The notes below the pieces were generated by a model. That model did not search any database, was not told the DNA's origin, and saw only the letters and a program-made list of their open reading frames with translations. Made by a program: the position numbers and the translations under genes. Below, one piece after another: positions 1 through 7,320 of a DNA stretch of 64,000 nt. Origin of the DNA: Pseudomonas sp. P8_241. GTDB taxonomy: Bacteria > Pseudomonadota > Gammaproteobacteria > Pseudomonadales > Pseudomonadaceae. The stretch spans positions 2,864,001 through 2,928,000 of the forward strand of contig NZ_CP125377.1 in assembly GCF_034008315.1 (NCBI RefSeq). The letters run 5' to 3'. Each line of letters begins with the position of its first letter. Position 1 is the stretch's first letter.

Positions 1-846
1 GCCGGTTTGCCCCAGGGCGCGGTATCGCTGGTGGAAAGCGTCAATCATGCCGCCGGTTGGGCGATGTTTGCCGACCGGCGCCTGTCGCTGGCCGTGGCTC
101 GTGGTTCGGGTCGTGCTGTCAGCCAGTTGGGCAGCATCGCGCAGCAGGCGGGCACCGCTGTCAGTTTGCACGGCACCGGTGGTGCCTGGCTGGTCGCCCA
201 TGCTGATGCGGATGCCCAGCGCTTCGCCAGCGTGGTGCGCAACTCCCTGGACCGCAAAGTCTGCAACACCCTGAACGTATGCCTGATTCACCGCGACCGT
301 GCCGCTGAGCTGGTGCCGCTGTTTCTCGATGCTTTGCAGCAGGCGGGCAAGGCGCGCGGGCAGGGCTGCAAATTGCACATCGTCGAAGGCAGCGAGCTGT
401 ACTTGCCCAGTGATTGGCAAACGGCAACTGTCCAGGTACATCGCGCCGAAGGCTATCAGACTGAAGCATTGGCCGAGCCCCTGCCCGAAGATCAGTTGGG
501 CCGAGAGTGGGAATGGGAAGAAACCCCGGAAGTCAGCCTGAAAATCGTCGATGACCTGGACAGCGCCATCGCCTTGTTCAACCGCTACAGCCCACAATTC
601 ACGGTGTCGTTGATCAGCGACAGCGCAGAGTCTCAGGACCGTTTCTACCACGCGGTCAACGCACCCTTTGTCGGCAACGGCATTACCCGCTGGGTTGACG
701 GCCAGTACGCGCTGAACAAACCGGAACTGGGCCTTTCGAATTGGGAAAGCGGGCGACTGTTTGCCCGCAGCGCGATTCTCTCGGGCGATGGCGTGTTCAC
801 CATCCGTAGCCGCATGACCCAGGTCGACCTGGACGTCAAACGCTGA
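1..846 (+). CDS. ProA-like glutamate-5-semialdehyde/aldehyde dehydrogenase, 5' end missing
   Basis: The reading frame is open from the first base, so the true start lies before the window; about 281 C-terminal residues are present. The product resembles gamma-glutamyl-phosphate reductase (ProA) and related NADP-dependent aldehyde dehydrogenases. A segment DRKVCNTLN lies where ProA carries its catalytic cysteine (pattern GVCNALE). It also has the ProA-like late segment with FTVSLIS and YHAVNAPFVGNG. The C-terminus (WESGRLFARSAILSGDG) differs from classical ProA, so this is probably a paralogue or a distinct family member rather than the proline biosynthetic enzyme. The gene converges on the carbonic anhydrase gene, with a hairpin between them. 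The family is fairly sure; the substrate is unknown. Confidence 0.6.
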   Translation, partial: AGLPQGAVSLVESVNHAAGWAMFADRRLSLAVARGSGRAVSQLGSIAQQAGTAVSLHGTGGAWLVAHADADAQRFASVVRNSLDRKVCNTLNVCLIHRDRAAELVPLFLDALQQAGKARGQGCKLHIVEGSELYLPSDWQTATVQVHRAEGYQTEALAEPLPEDQLGREWEWEETPEVSLKIVDDLDSAIALFNRYSPQFTVSLISDSAESQDRFYHAVNAPFVGNGITRWVDGQYALNKPELGLSNWESGRLFARSAILSGDGVFTIRSRMTQVDLDVKR

Positions 847-857
847 AACCCTCCCTC

Positions 858-883
858 CAGCGACCGCCAGTGTGCGGTCGCTG
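858..883. terminator. Hairpin between convergent genes
   Basis: A perfect 10-bp stem (CAGCGACCGC / GCGGTCGCTG) with a 6-base loop lies in the 46-bp gap between the ProA-like gene and the convergent carbonic anhydrase gene. There is no strong T-tract, so a terminator role is inferred from position and symmetry; it could serve both strands. Confidence 0.55.
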
Positions 884-892
884 TCATGTTCG

Positions 893-1552
893 TCATGCGG
901 CCTCAGTCGCTCTACCGTACACGGCGCAAGTCACCGGGTGCTCGGCCAGTGACACGAAGCTGCGGCTGTCGGTGTCCAGTGCGTCGATCGAACCGGTCTC
1001 GATGTCGTATACCCAGCCATGCAGGTTCAACAGGCCTTTTTCCTGTGCCAGGCGCACGCTCGGATGGGTCTGGATATTGGCCAGTTGAGCGATGACATTT
1101 TCCCGCACCATTGAACTCACCTTGGCTGCTTCATTGGCGTGAGGGCGCGACTCGTTGATCACCTTCGCCGACGCGGTATGTTGCAGCCAGCCGCTGACGG
1201 CGGGCAGGTGATCCATGCAGGTGCACTTGGCCACGGCGGTCATGGCACCGCAGTCGGAATGGCCGCAGATCACGATGTCGGTCACGCCGAGCACGGCGAC
1301 GGCGTATTCAACGGTTGCTGATACACCCCCGGGATGCGGACTGTACGACGGCACGATGTTGCCGGCGTTGCGGATCACAAACAGTTCGCCGGGTTCCTGC
1401 TGGGTCAGCAGTTCCGGTACGACGCGGCTGTCGGAGCAGGTGATGAACAAGGTGCCGGGGTGTTGCGTGGTTGCGAGGTGTTTGAACAGGTCGGTGCGTT
1501 GTGGAAACGCTTCTGTCTGGAATTTCAAAAAACCTTCGATGAGCGCTTTCAT
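893..1552 (-). CDS. cynT: Beta-class carbonic anhydrase of the cyanate operon
   Basis: This 219-residue enzyme interconverts CO2 and bicarbonate using zinc. The beta-class ligands are visible: CSDSR (Cys39, Asp41, Arg43) and GHSDC (His98, Cys101), at the same residue numbers as in E. coli CynT. The start at 1552 has GGAG about 9 bases upstream. It follows cynS in the same direction with a 64-bp gap, so the two are probably co-transcribed. Known role in the family: cyanase consumes bicarbonate and releases CO2, and the anhydrase regenerates bicarbonate so it is not lost by diffusion. The cynS-then-anhydrase order differs from the cynTS order of E. coli. A housekeeping anhydrase role cannot be excluded, but the context favours CynT. 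Confidence 0.85.
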   Translation of the reverse strand: MKALIEGFLKFQTEAFPQRTDLFKHLATTQHPGTLFITCSDSRVVPELLTQQEPGELFVIRNAGNIVPSYSPHPGGVSATVEYAVAVLGVTDIVICGHSDCGAMTAVAKCTCMDHLPAVSGWLQHTASAKVINESRPHANEAAKVSSMVRENVIAQLANIQTHPSVRLAQEKGLLNLHGWVYDIETGSIDALDTDSRSFVSLAEHPVTCAVYGRATEAA

Positions 1553-1616
1553 GGGGCTTGCTCCAAATCAACGTGGTGATCGACGGCCCGCACGAACGCT
1601 ACGGGCCGGCATTCGA

Positions 1617-2084
1617 TCAGAAAGGACGCAGGGGCAGGAACTTGCCGTCGAGGGTGATCACGGCGCGGGAGCCGCCTTCCGGGTCCTCGACTTTTTTCAT
1701 GTCGAGCTTGAAGTTGATTGCACTGATGATGCCGTCGCCGAACTGCTCATGAACCAGGGCTTTGAGCGTGGTGCCGTAGATCTGGATCATCTCGTAGAAG
1801 CGGTAGATGGTCGGGTCTGTCGGCACGCCCGCGAGACTACCGCGCAGCGGGATGATCTGCAGGTAGGCCACGGCGTCAGCATCCAGTTCGAGCTTGTCGC
1901 CAACGACCTGGGCGGCATTTTCCGGCAGAGGATGCTGGCCGAGCAGGGCAGCGGTGACATAGGCCAGACTCAGCCCGGTGCCGTCGGTCAGGTCCTGCCA
2001 GGACAGATTCTTGCGTGCCTTGGCGTCGAGAATGGAAGTGGTCAGGGCCAGGCTGGTGTCGTTGTAGGCGTGGGACTGTTGCAT
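1617..2084 (-). CDS. cynS: Cyanate hydratase (cyanase)
   Basis: A 155-residue protein, essentially the usual cyanase length (156 in E. coli). It converts cyanate plus bicarbonate to ammonia and CO2, detoxifying cyanate and supplying nitrogen. Its N-terminal half is a helix-turn-helix-like domain and its C-terminal half is the catalytic dimer domain. The active-site triad known from E. coli (Arg96, Glu99, Ser122) is present as Arg95, Glu98 (in YRFYEM) and Ser121 (in IISAINF). The start at 2084 was chosen because AGGAGA lies 6 bases upstream and the protein then has family length; the frame continues open to 2144. It is divergent from cynR, sharing the 2085-2207 control region. Confidence 0.95.
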   Translation of the reverse strand: MQQSHAYNDTSLALTTSILDAKARKNLSWQDLTDGTGLSLAYVTAALLGQHPLPENAAQVVGDKLELDADAVAYLQIIPLRGSLAGVPTDPTIYRFYEMIQIYGTTLKALVHEQFGDGIISAINFKLDMKKVEDPEGGSRAVITLDGKFLPLRPF

Positions 2085-2167
2085 GGTGAATCTCCTGTCG
2101 GACGGGGTGTTGCTTGGGTGTGAAGCCATCTTCTGCCGATACACTCATAGCGTCCAAGATCGATATA

Positions 2168-2188
2168 CAATGCAATATATAAGCATTG
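2168..2188. promoter_or_regulatory. Inverted repeat between cynS and cynR, candidate CynR operator
   Basis: CAATGC-N9-GCATTG is a perfect 6-bp dyad with an AT-rich centre in the divergent control region. LysR-type activators usually bind an interrupted dyad of this kind between their own gene and the target operon. It lies 20 bp before the cynR start and 84 bp before the cynS start, which suits autoregulation of cynR and activation of cynS. The assignment is inferred from position and symmetry. Confidence 0.55.
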
Positions 2189-2207
2189 CCTATAGATGAG
2201 TTTTCCC

Positions 2208-3083
2208 ATGCTGCTTCGCCATTTGCGTTATTTGCTGGCAGTCGCCGACCACGGTGGTTTCACCCGAGCCGCCGAGGCGCTGCACGTGTCCCAGCCGACC
2301 CTGTCGCAACAGATCCGCCAACTGGAAGAAACCCTGGGTGTCAGCCTGTTCGACCGTACCTCGCGCATGGTCAAACCCACGGATGCCGGTGAGGCGTACA
2401 TCGAGTGCGCGCGCCGGGTGTTGGTGGAACTGGAGGCGGGCAAGCGGGCGCTGCATGACGTCAAGGACCTGTCTCGCGGCAGCTTGCGCCTGGCCATGAC
2501 GCCGACCTTCATGGCCTATCTGGTAGGGCCGCTGGTACGGGACTACACGGCGCGTTATCCGAATATTCATCTGGAGATTTTCGAGTTGTCGATGGACGAC
2601 ATCGAGGCGGGTCTGGCCGATGATTCGCTGGATGTAGCGATTGCATTTGATCAAGTCAGAAACAACGAGATCGAGTCGATTCCGACCTTTACCGAGAACC
2701 TGGGATTGATGGTCGGGCGTGATCATCCGATGTATGAACGTCAGGCTGCCTTATCTGTCGATTCGCTGGCGCAACTGGAGTTTGCGTTGCTGACACCGGA
2801 CTACATCACTCGCACGTGTATTGATGAGTACTTTGCCCAGCGCTACATCGCGCCCAAAGTGGTGATTGAGGTCAATTCGGTCAACACGCTGCTGGAAGTC
2901 GTTCGCAGCACGGCCATTGCCACGATCCTTCCGGTCGCCATCGCCCACCGGGACCGTGCACTGCACAGTATTCCCTTGACGGGGGCGCCTCAGCGCGGGG
3001 CCGCGTTGCTTCGGCGCAAAAACAACTATCACAGTGCGGCGGCACTGGCGTTTATGGAACTGCTTAGAGGCTTCTCTTTGTAG
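2208..3083 (+). CDS. cynR: LysR-family activator of the cyanate operon
   Basis: About 291 residues with a LysR winged helix-turn-helix at the N-terminus (FTRAAEALHVSQPTLSQQI) followed by a substrate-binding effector domain. The whole protein parallels E. coli CynR closely, including the phrases RGSLRLAMTPTFM and LLRRKN near the C-terminus. CynR is known to activate cynTS in response to cyanate. The start at 2208 (MLLRHLRY) aligns with E. coli CynR; an in-frame ATG at 2196 would add four residues. Neither start has a strong Shine-Dalgarno sequence. Divergent orientation next to cynS supports the assignment. Confidence 0.88.
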   Translation: MLLRHLRYLLAVADHGGFTRAAEALHVSQPTLSQQIRQLEETLGVSLFDRTSRMVKPTDAGEAYIECARRVLVELEAGKRALHDVKDLSRGSLRLAMTPTFMAYLVGPLVRDYTARYPNIHLEIFELSMDDIEAGLADDSLDVAIAFDQVRNNEIESIPTFTENLGLMVGRDHPMYERQAALSVDSLAQLEFALLTPDYITRTCIDEYFAQRYIAPKVVIEVNSVNTLLEVVRSTAIATILPVAIAHRDRALHSIPLTGAPQRGAALLRRKNNYHSAAALAFMELLRGFSL

Positions 3084-3147
3084 GCATTGCGATGTGGCGA
3101 TCCGACTTGCCAGAGAAGAAGTCCGCAGGCTTGATGCAAAGTTCAAG

Positions 3148-3178
3148 GCCGCCTTCGCCAGCAAGCCGGCTCCTTCCG
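3148..3178. repeat. Degenerate REP-like element
   Basis: A segment reading GCCTTCGCCAGCAAGCCGGC followed by TCCTTCC resembles the 'cgccggcaagccagctcctac' arm seen intact at 57977-57998. Its partner arm upstream is not clearly recognisable, so this looks like a decayed intergenic repeat after cynR. Confidence 0.4.
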
Positions 3179-3194
3179 GTAAGCACGCATTAAA

Positions 3195-3225
3195 AAGGGC
3201 CTGCTCTTTATGGGAGCAGGCCCTT
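3195..3225. terminator. Bidirectional terminator between cynR and a convergent small gene
   Basis: A perfect 12-bp stem (AAGGGCCTGCTC / GAGCAGGCCCTT) with a 7-base loop. An A-tract precedes it on the plus strand, which gives a T-tract for minus-strand transcripts. It lies between cynR and the 110-residue gene at 3245-3577 and probably ends both. Confidence 0.8.
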
Positions 3226-3244
3226 CTGGTGAATCAATCAATAA

Positions 3245-3577
3245 TCAATACAGACGATCAATCACCCGAACTTCGTTCTGGTTCTGCATCGAGGCCCAAG
3301 CCTGTTTCAGGGTTTGCAGAACACTCCCGATAAAGTCCTTGTCGGCCGCCGCTTTCTTGCCGACATAACCCTGGCCGCGACGGTACATCTTCAGTCGGGC
3401 CAGCAGGTTCTGGTTGTTCTGGTCGAACTCGGCTTCATGGGCATGTGGCGACAGGCAATCGATATGAACCTGGCCCGACTTGCTGATCCAGAGAATATGG
3501 TTGTCGTGGCTGTCTTTTTTAGCCGCGAACATACGTGCCAGTTCTTCGATAGTTGGTTGATTGTTCAGATTCATCAT
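3245..3577 (-). CDS. Conserved-looking small hypothetical protein
   Basis: A 110-residue soluble protein with no signal peptide or membrane segment. It opens with an NQPTIEELARMFAAKKDSHD segment, has a short predicted beta region (HILWISKSGQVHIDCL) and ends in a basic stretch containing RRGQGYVGKKAAAD. Two start codons in tandem (ATGATG at 3577) follow a GGGGTTTAT segment that can act as a weak Shine-Dalgarno. It has its own terminator at 3195-3225 and ordinary codon use. I do not recognise a characterised family. Confidence 0.7.
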   Translation of the reverse strand: MMNLNNQPTIEELARMFAAKKDSHDNHILWISKSGQVHIDCLSPHAHEAEFDQNNQNLLARLKMYRRGQGYVGKKAAADKDFIGSVLQTLKQAWASMQNQNEVRVIDRLY

Positions 3578-4096
3578 ATAAACCCCTTGACCAATTGGTG
3601 ATCTTTCAAAGTTGATTCGCTAATACAGGTAGCCCATCGGTTAGTTGATCCCTGGCACCGAAACCAGGACGTCAGCGTTCGACCGCCTTATCGGGCGGGG
3701 TCCTGCGTCTGTTGCATGTAGTCGTGTTGAATAACTGCTACGCAATAGCGTCACAACGAAGAGAAGCGGCGAAACCTGGAAGTCACTGCCGACTTTTTCA
3801 GGGTCGGCCACAAGCTTCATGAGGATGGCTCGCCAAGTCTTCTCGCCCTTGTACTGGACGTTCAGGCCAGGTCAGCTTCTTCAATCTGCCTTGTGGGCAG
3901 CGTGTATCCGGGGAAAACAGCTCGGCGGTCAGACGAGCTTGCTCAAACGTGTTGCCTGTTCTCCCGATCGGGGAGACGTCTGCATCATGCAAGGGCAAAT
4001 CGAAGGCGTCAACGGTTTTGTAGTGAATATGTTCAGTCACTACATATTGTCGGACAAAGCTGTTCGGAATTAGAAAACGAGACGTCAACGTGCCGT
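3578..4096. other. 519-bp stretch without a convincing gene
   Basis: No frame here shows clear coding character. The longest candidate is a 96-codon minus-strand frame at 3798-4088 that would need a TTG start, lacks a ribosome-binding site and has no recognisable domain. A plus-strand frame at 3819-4073 overlaps it. A hairpin GCCGAC-N9-GTCGGC lies at 3788-3808, at the 3' end of that minus frame. The stretch may hold a decayed gene or the leader of the GNAT region; nothing more can be supported. Confidence 0.5.
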
Positions 4097-4600
4097 TCAG
4101 GGTGATGGCAGCGAAGACTCAAAGCGATAAAACGTGCAGGGACGCTCATCAACTGTCAGCGCGTGCCGGGTGAAAGGCCCGGCGCAGAGCGTTGGCATCA
4201 CTGCAGCCCAAAACAGCCGCGCTGGCGGGTTGGCCTCGATATGGAAAATCTGCCATTGACCGGGGAGTCGGCTCAAGAGGGTAGACACGACAAAACGCCC
4301 GACACCCTGGCCACGAAAGCGTCGACTGATAAACAGGTAGCCCATGTTGTACCGGGCGCCTTGCAGATGGGTTTCGTCATCCACGGTTACGAAGCCCGCC
4401 AGTTCTTTGTTGACCTTGATCAGAAACGCTTGGGTCGTTGGTTTTCGCCAGTAGTCCTGCAGGGGCTGAATATTGAAAAAACCGTTCTCTCCCAGTTTCA
4501 GCGGTAGCCATTCGCTAAAGTCGTAGGTGTAGAACTGCATCAGGTTCTCGATGGTTTCAAGTTCATCGCGTTGAGCAGCGTGCAATTCGATTGAAGGCAT
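4097..4600 (-). CDS. GNAT-family N-acetyltransferase
   Basis: This 167-residue protein has the GNAT fold signature. A hydrophobic strand (AFLIKVNKELAGFVTV) is followed by the acetyl-CoA pyrophosphate-binding motif A as FISRRFRGQGVGRFVV (R-x-x-G-x-G), and then a C-terminal strand with FHIEANPPARLFW. It transfers an acetyl group from acetyl-CoA to an unknown small molecule or protein. The start at 4600 has AGGAGC upstream. The gene lies 52 bp downstream of the type I secretion operon in the same direction and may be read with it, but nothing ties it functionally to secretion. Confidence 0.85.
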   Translation of the reverse strand: MPSIELHAAQRDELETIENLMQFYTYDFSEWLPLKLGENGFFNIQPLQDYWRKPTTQAFLIKVNKELAGFVTVDDETHLQGARYNMGYLFISRRFRGQGVGRFVVSTLLSRLPGQWQIFHIEANPPARLFWAAVMPTLCAGPFTRHALTVDERPCTFYRFESSLPSP

Positions 4601-4652
4601 GGTGAGGGCTCCTGATCAGCAGGCGCGAATGCGCTTGCGGTACAGGATAGTG

Positions 4653-5981
4653 TCAGTTGGTGACCAGCAGTTCCGGGCCGAGGTAATCGTTGATCTGATT
4701 GATATCGTCGTCGCCCAGGCTGCCCACCGAAGACGCCAGGCGCAGGCGCGACATCAAGTAGCGCAACTTGGCCTCGAACAGATCATGGCGCGCCACGAAG
4801 AGCAGCTCTTCGGCATTAAGCACGTCCGAGTTGGTGCTGGTGCCGCCTTCTTTGAAACCCTTGCGTGCCGAGGTCAGTGAGCGTTCGTTGGACTCGACGG
4901 CTTTCTCCAGCGCGCGAATGCGTTTGGCTCCGCTCTGTACGCCGCGGAATTCACGGTGGGTGCCAGAGATGACTTCCTGTTTCGTTGCGTCGAGTTCGTC
5001 CATGGCCTTGCTGCTGTTGGCGCTGGCCTGGCGTGTCAACGCGCTGACGCCGCCGCCGCTGAACAACGGGAAGTTCACTTCCAGCCCGACAGAGCCGTAG
5101 TGGTTGCGTTGATTCAACTCGGAGAGTGATTGGCTTTCGCCTGCGGTGTAGCCGGCAATGAAGTCCAGCGTTGGCCAGTGCCCGGCCTTGGCGCGTTGCA
5201 CTTCCTCTTCGGCAAGATCGTGGCTATGACGGCGCGCATGGATCAGCGGGCTATCGGTCTGGGCTTTGATCAGCCAGTCCTGCACATTGCTCGGCAGCAG
5301 GGGTGGTGTGTCGAAACTTGGGCGCAAGGTGGTCAGCGATTCCGGGGGCTCACCGATATATTCCTGCAGCTTGAGCCGCGTATTGACCAGATTGTCCTGC
5401 GCTTCAATCAGCTCGGCCTCGGCGAGGTCGCGGCGAGCGACCGACTCGTCAATATCGGTGACGGTGCCGGCACCCAGTTCCATACGCCGCTTAGCCGAGG
5501 CGAGTTGCTCTTCGAAGGCACTGAGCTTGGATTTGGCCAGGACAATCGTTTCGCTGGCCAGAAGCACGTCGAAATAGCTTTCGGCCAGGCGCACCGCGGC
5601 GTCCTGACTCTTGGCATCGAACACCGCGACACTGTAATCGGCACGTTGTTGACCCTGACGGTACTCGGCCATCTTCTGTTTGTTGAACAGCGGCTGACGC
5701 AAGCGCACGTTTGCGCCCTTGGAGTTGTAGTCGAGGTCTTTATCGATACCACTCTGGCGTTGGCTGCCATTGACCTTGTTGTCGTAAGCCGAAGCATTGA
5801 TCTGCGGCAACAGGCCGGCCACGCCGATGGCGCGATTTTCCCCGCCGGCTTCTTTTTCATGCACCGCGGCCTGGTAGACAGGGCCTTGGTACTGCAACAG
5901 ATCCCAGGCTTGTTTGAGGTCCATGGCGCTGGCCGGCAGGCTCAGACTCAGAAGGCAGAAGAACAGGCAATGACGGTCCAT
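4653..5981 (-). CDS. TolC-family outer-membrane channel of the type I secretion system
   Basis: About 442 residues with a clear signal peptide (HCLFFCLLSLSLPASA, cleavage near residue 19). Two OEP/TolC repeats follow, rich in amphipathic helix (RMELGAGTVTDIDESVARRDLAEAEL and its later counterpart KGFKEGGTSTNSDVLNAEE; each is quoted only in part). It would form the outer-membrane exit duct that docks to the HlyD-like adaptor. The start at 5981 was chosen because it directly precedes the signal peptide, with AAGGAA about 10 bases upstream; a frame open to 6011 would spoil the signal peptide. The start lies just past the stop of the adaptor gene, so the two are translationally coupled. It is third in the operon ABC-adaptor-channel, like PrtF/AprF. 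Confidence 0.9.
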   Translation of the reverse strand: MDRHCLFFCLLSLSLPASAMDLKQAWDLLQYQGPVYQAAVHEKEAGGENRAIGVAGLLPQINASAYDNKVNGSQRQSGIDKDLDYNSKGANVRLRQPLFNKQKMAEYRQGQQRADYSVAVFDAKSQDAAVRLAESYFDVLLASETIVLAKSKLSAFEEQLASAKRRMELGAGTVTDIDESVARRDLAEAELIEAQDNLVNTRLKLQEYIGEPPESLTTLRPSFDTPPLLPSNVQDWLIKAQTDSPLIHARRHSHDLAEEEVQRAKAGHWPTLDFIAGYTAGESQSLSELNQRNHYGSVGLEVNFPLFSGGGVSALTRQASANSSKAMDELDATKQEVISGTHREFRGVQSGAKRIRALEKAVESNERSLTSARKGFKEGGTSTNSDVLNAEELLFVARHDLFEAKLRYLMSRLRLASSVGSLGDDDINQINDYLGPELLVTN

Positions 5982-5982
5982 T

Positions 5983-7314
5983 TCATTGTTCCTTGAAAGA
6001 GCTGTCCACACGTTCGAGCATCGGTTTGAGAAGATAGCTCATCATGTTGCGCTCGCCAGTCTTGATGGTGACGCTGGCGGGCATGCCGGGGCGAATGTGA
6101 TTGCTGCCAAGCAGATCCATGCCATCGGGCGTGACTTCCACCTGGGCCAGATAGAACGGTTGCTTGCTTTCCTCGTCCAGCAGGCGGTCGGCGGAAATGG
6201 TCTTCACGCGGCCGGGGATGTTGGGCGTCTGGGCATGGTTGAACGCCGGGAACGCTATGTCCACGGCGAGGCCAGGGACCATCTTGTCGATGGCTTGTAC
6301 CGGAATCATTGCGTCGACTTGCAGCGGTTCGTTGACCGGGACGATTTCCATGATCTTGAAACCGGGCTGAATGATCCCGCCGACCGTGGCGATGCTCAGG
6401 GAGTGGACCATGCCATCGATCGGCGAGCGAATGACCGTGTGGGAAACTTCATAGTCCAGCGCGCGCAAGCGGTCGGCCAGGGTGGTGTTTTCCTTGGCGG
6501 TGTCGGTCAGCTGCGATTCGACCTCCTTGAGGTAATCGTGCTGGCGCTGCAGGATGCGCAGCTTGATTTCGGTGGTCTGGCTGCGCACGCGAGCGATGTT
6601 ATTGAGATTTTCTGCCTGGCCGGCGGAAAGGTCGGCATTGCTGCGCTCCAGTTCAAGCAGGCGGTTGCGCGGCACATAACCTTCGGCTGCCAGTACGCGG
6701 GTGCCTTGCAGTTCCTGATTGAGGAAGTTGATCTGCGAGGCGCGAGCGCCGTAGACCTGTTGCAGGCCCTTGAGCTGCACCGCCGATGCCACGAGGTTTT
6801 CCTGCAGGATGCTGATTTCGCCAGCGAGACCGGCGCGCCGGGTGTCCAACAGGCGCTGTTGCAGATCCATGGCGGCTACCAGACGGTGGTCGTCGCCGAA
6901 ACGCTCGAGCAGCATGGGGTCGTAGTTCACCACAGCGTGGTTATCGCGTTCCGCTTCCAGACGATTTTCCACGGTCTTGCTGACGATGTACTGGGCGCTG
7001 ACCGCACCTTGTTCAGCCAGTGCGCGCAACGAGTCGAGGCGAACCACCTCCTGACCCTTTTTTACCATGTCACCTTCGCGAACGAGGATAGCCTCCACGG
7101 TGCCGCCGCTCAGGTGCTGCACGGCTTTGCGATTGCTGGTGACTTTGACCGTGCCGGTGGCGACTACGCCGGCATCCAGCGGCGCCAGCCAGGACCATAG
7201 CAGGAAGCCGCCGAAGCCGGCGATCACCAGCCACACGCCCCATCGCGCAGGTTTGCCGACATCCAGATCGATGACGCTCTTGGGGTCGCTGCGAATCATC
7301 TCGGTGTGTTGCAT
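5983..7314 (-). CDS. HlyD/PrtE-family membrane fusion (adaptor) protein
   Basis: This 443-residue protein has a short cytoplasmic N-terminus and one membrane segment near residues 25-45 (WGVWLVIAGFGGFLLW). It then has a split biotinyl-lipoyl-like domain (GGTVEAILVREGDMVKKGQEV early; IRSPIDGMVHSLSI late) around a long coiled-coil hairpin of about residues 120-290. This is the layout of PrtE/AprE/HlyD adaptors, which link the inner-membrane ABC exporter to TolC. The start at 7314 is 6 bp from the stop of the ABC gene. Its likely cargo is the RTX peroxidase encoded divergently at 9731. Confidence 0.92.
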   Translation of the reverse strand: MQHTEMIRSDPKSVIDLDVGKPARWGVWLVIAGFGGFLLWSWLAPLDAGVVATGTVKVTSNRKAVQHLSGGTVEAILVREGDMVKKGQEVVRLDSLRALAEQGAVSAQYIVSKTVENRLEAERDNHAVVNYDPMLLERFGDDHRLVAAMDLQQRLLDTRRAGLAGEISILQENLVASAVQLKGLQQVYGARASQINFLNQELQGTRVLAAEGYVPRNRLLELERSNADLSAGQAENLNNIARVRSQTTEIKLRILQRQHDYLKEVESQLTDTAKENTTLADRLRALDYEVSHTVIRSPIDGMVHSLSIATVGGIIQPGFKIMEIVPVNEPLQVDAMIPVQAIDKMVPGLAVDIAFPAFNHAQTPNIPGRVKTISADRLLDEESKQPFYLAQVEVTPDGMDLLGSNHIRPGMPASVTIKTGERNMMSYLLKPMLERVDSSFKEQ

Positions 7315-7320
7315 GATCGA

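Noticed and set aside
3798..4088. A possible 96-residue minus-strand protein
   Set aside because: It needs a TTG start, has no ribosome-binding site or domain, and overlaps an equally weak plus-strand frame. It was kept only as a note on the stretch.
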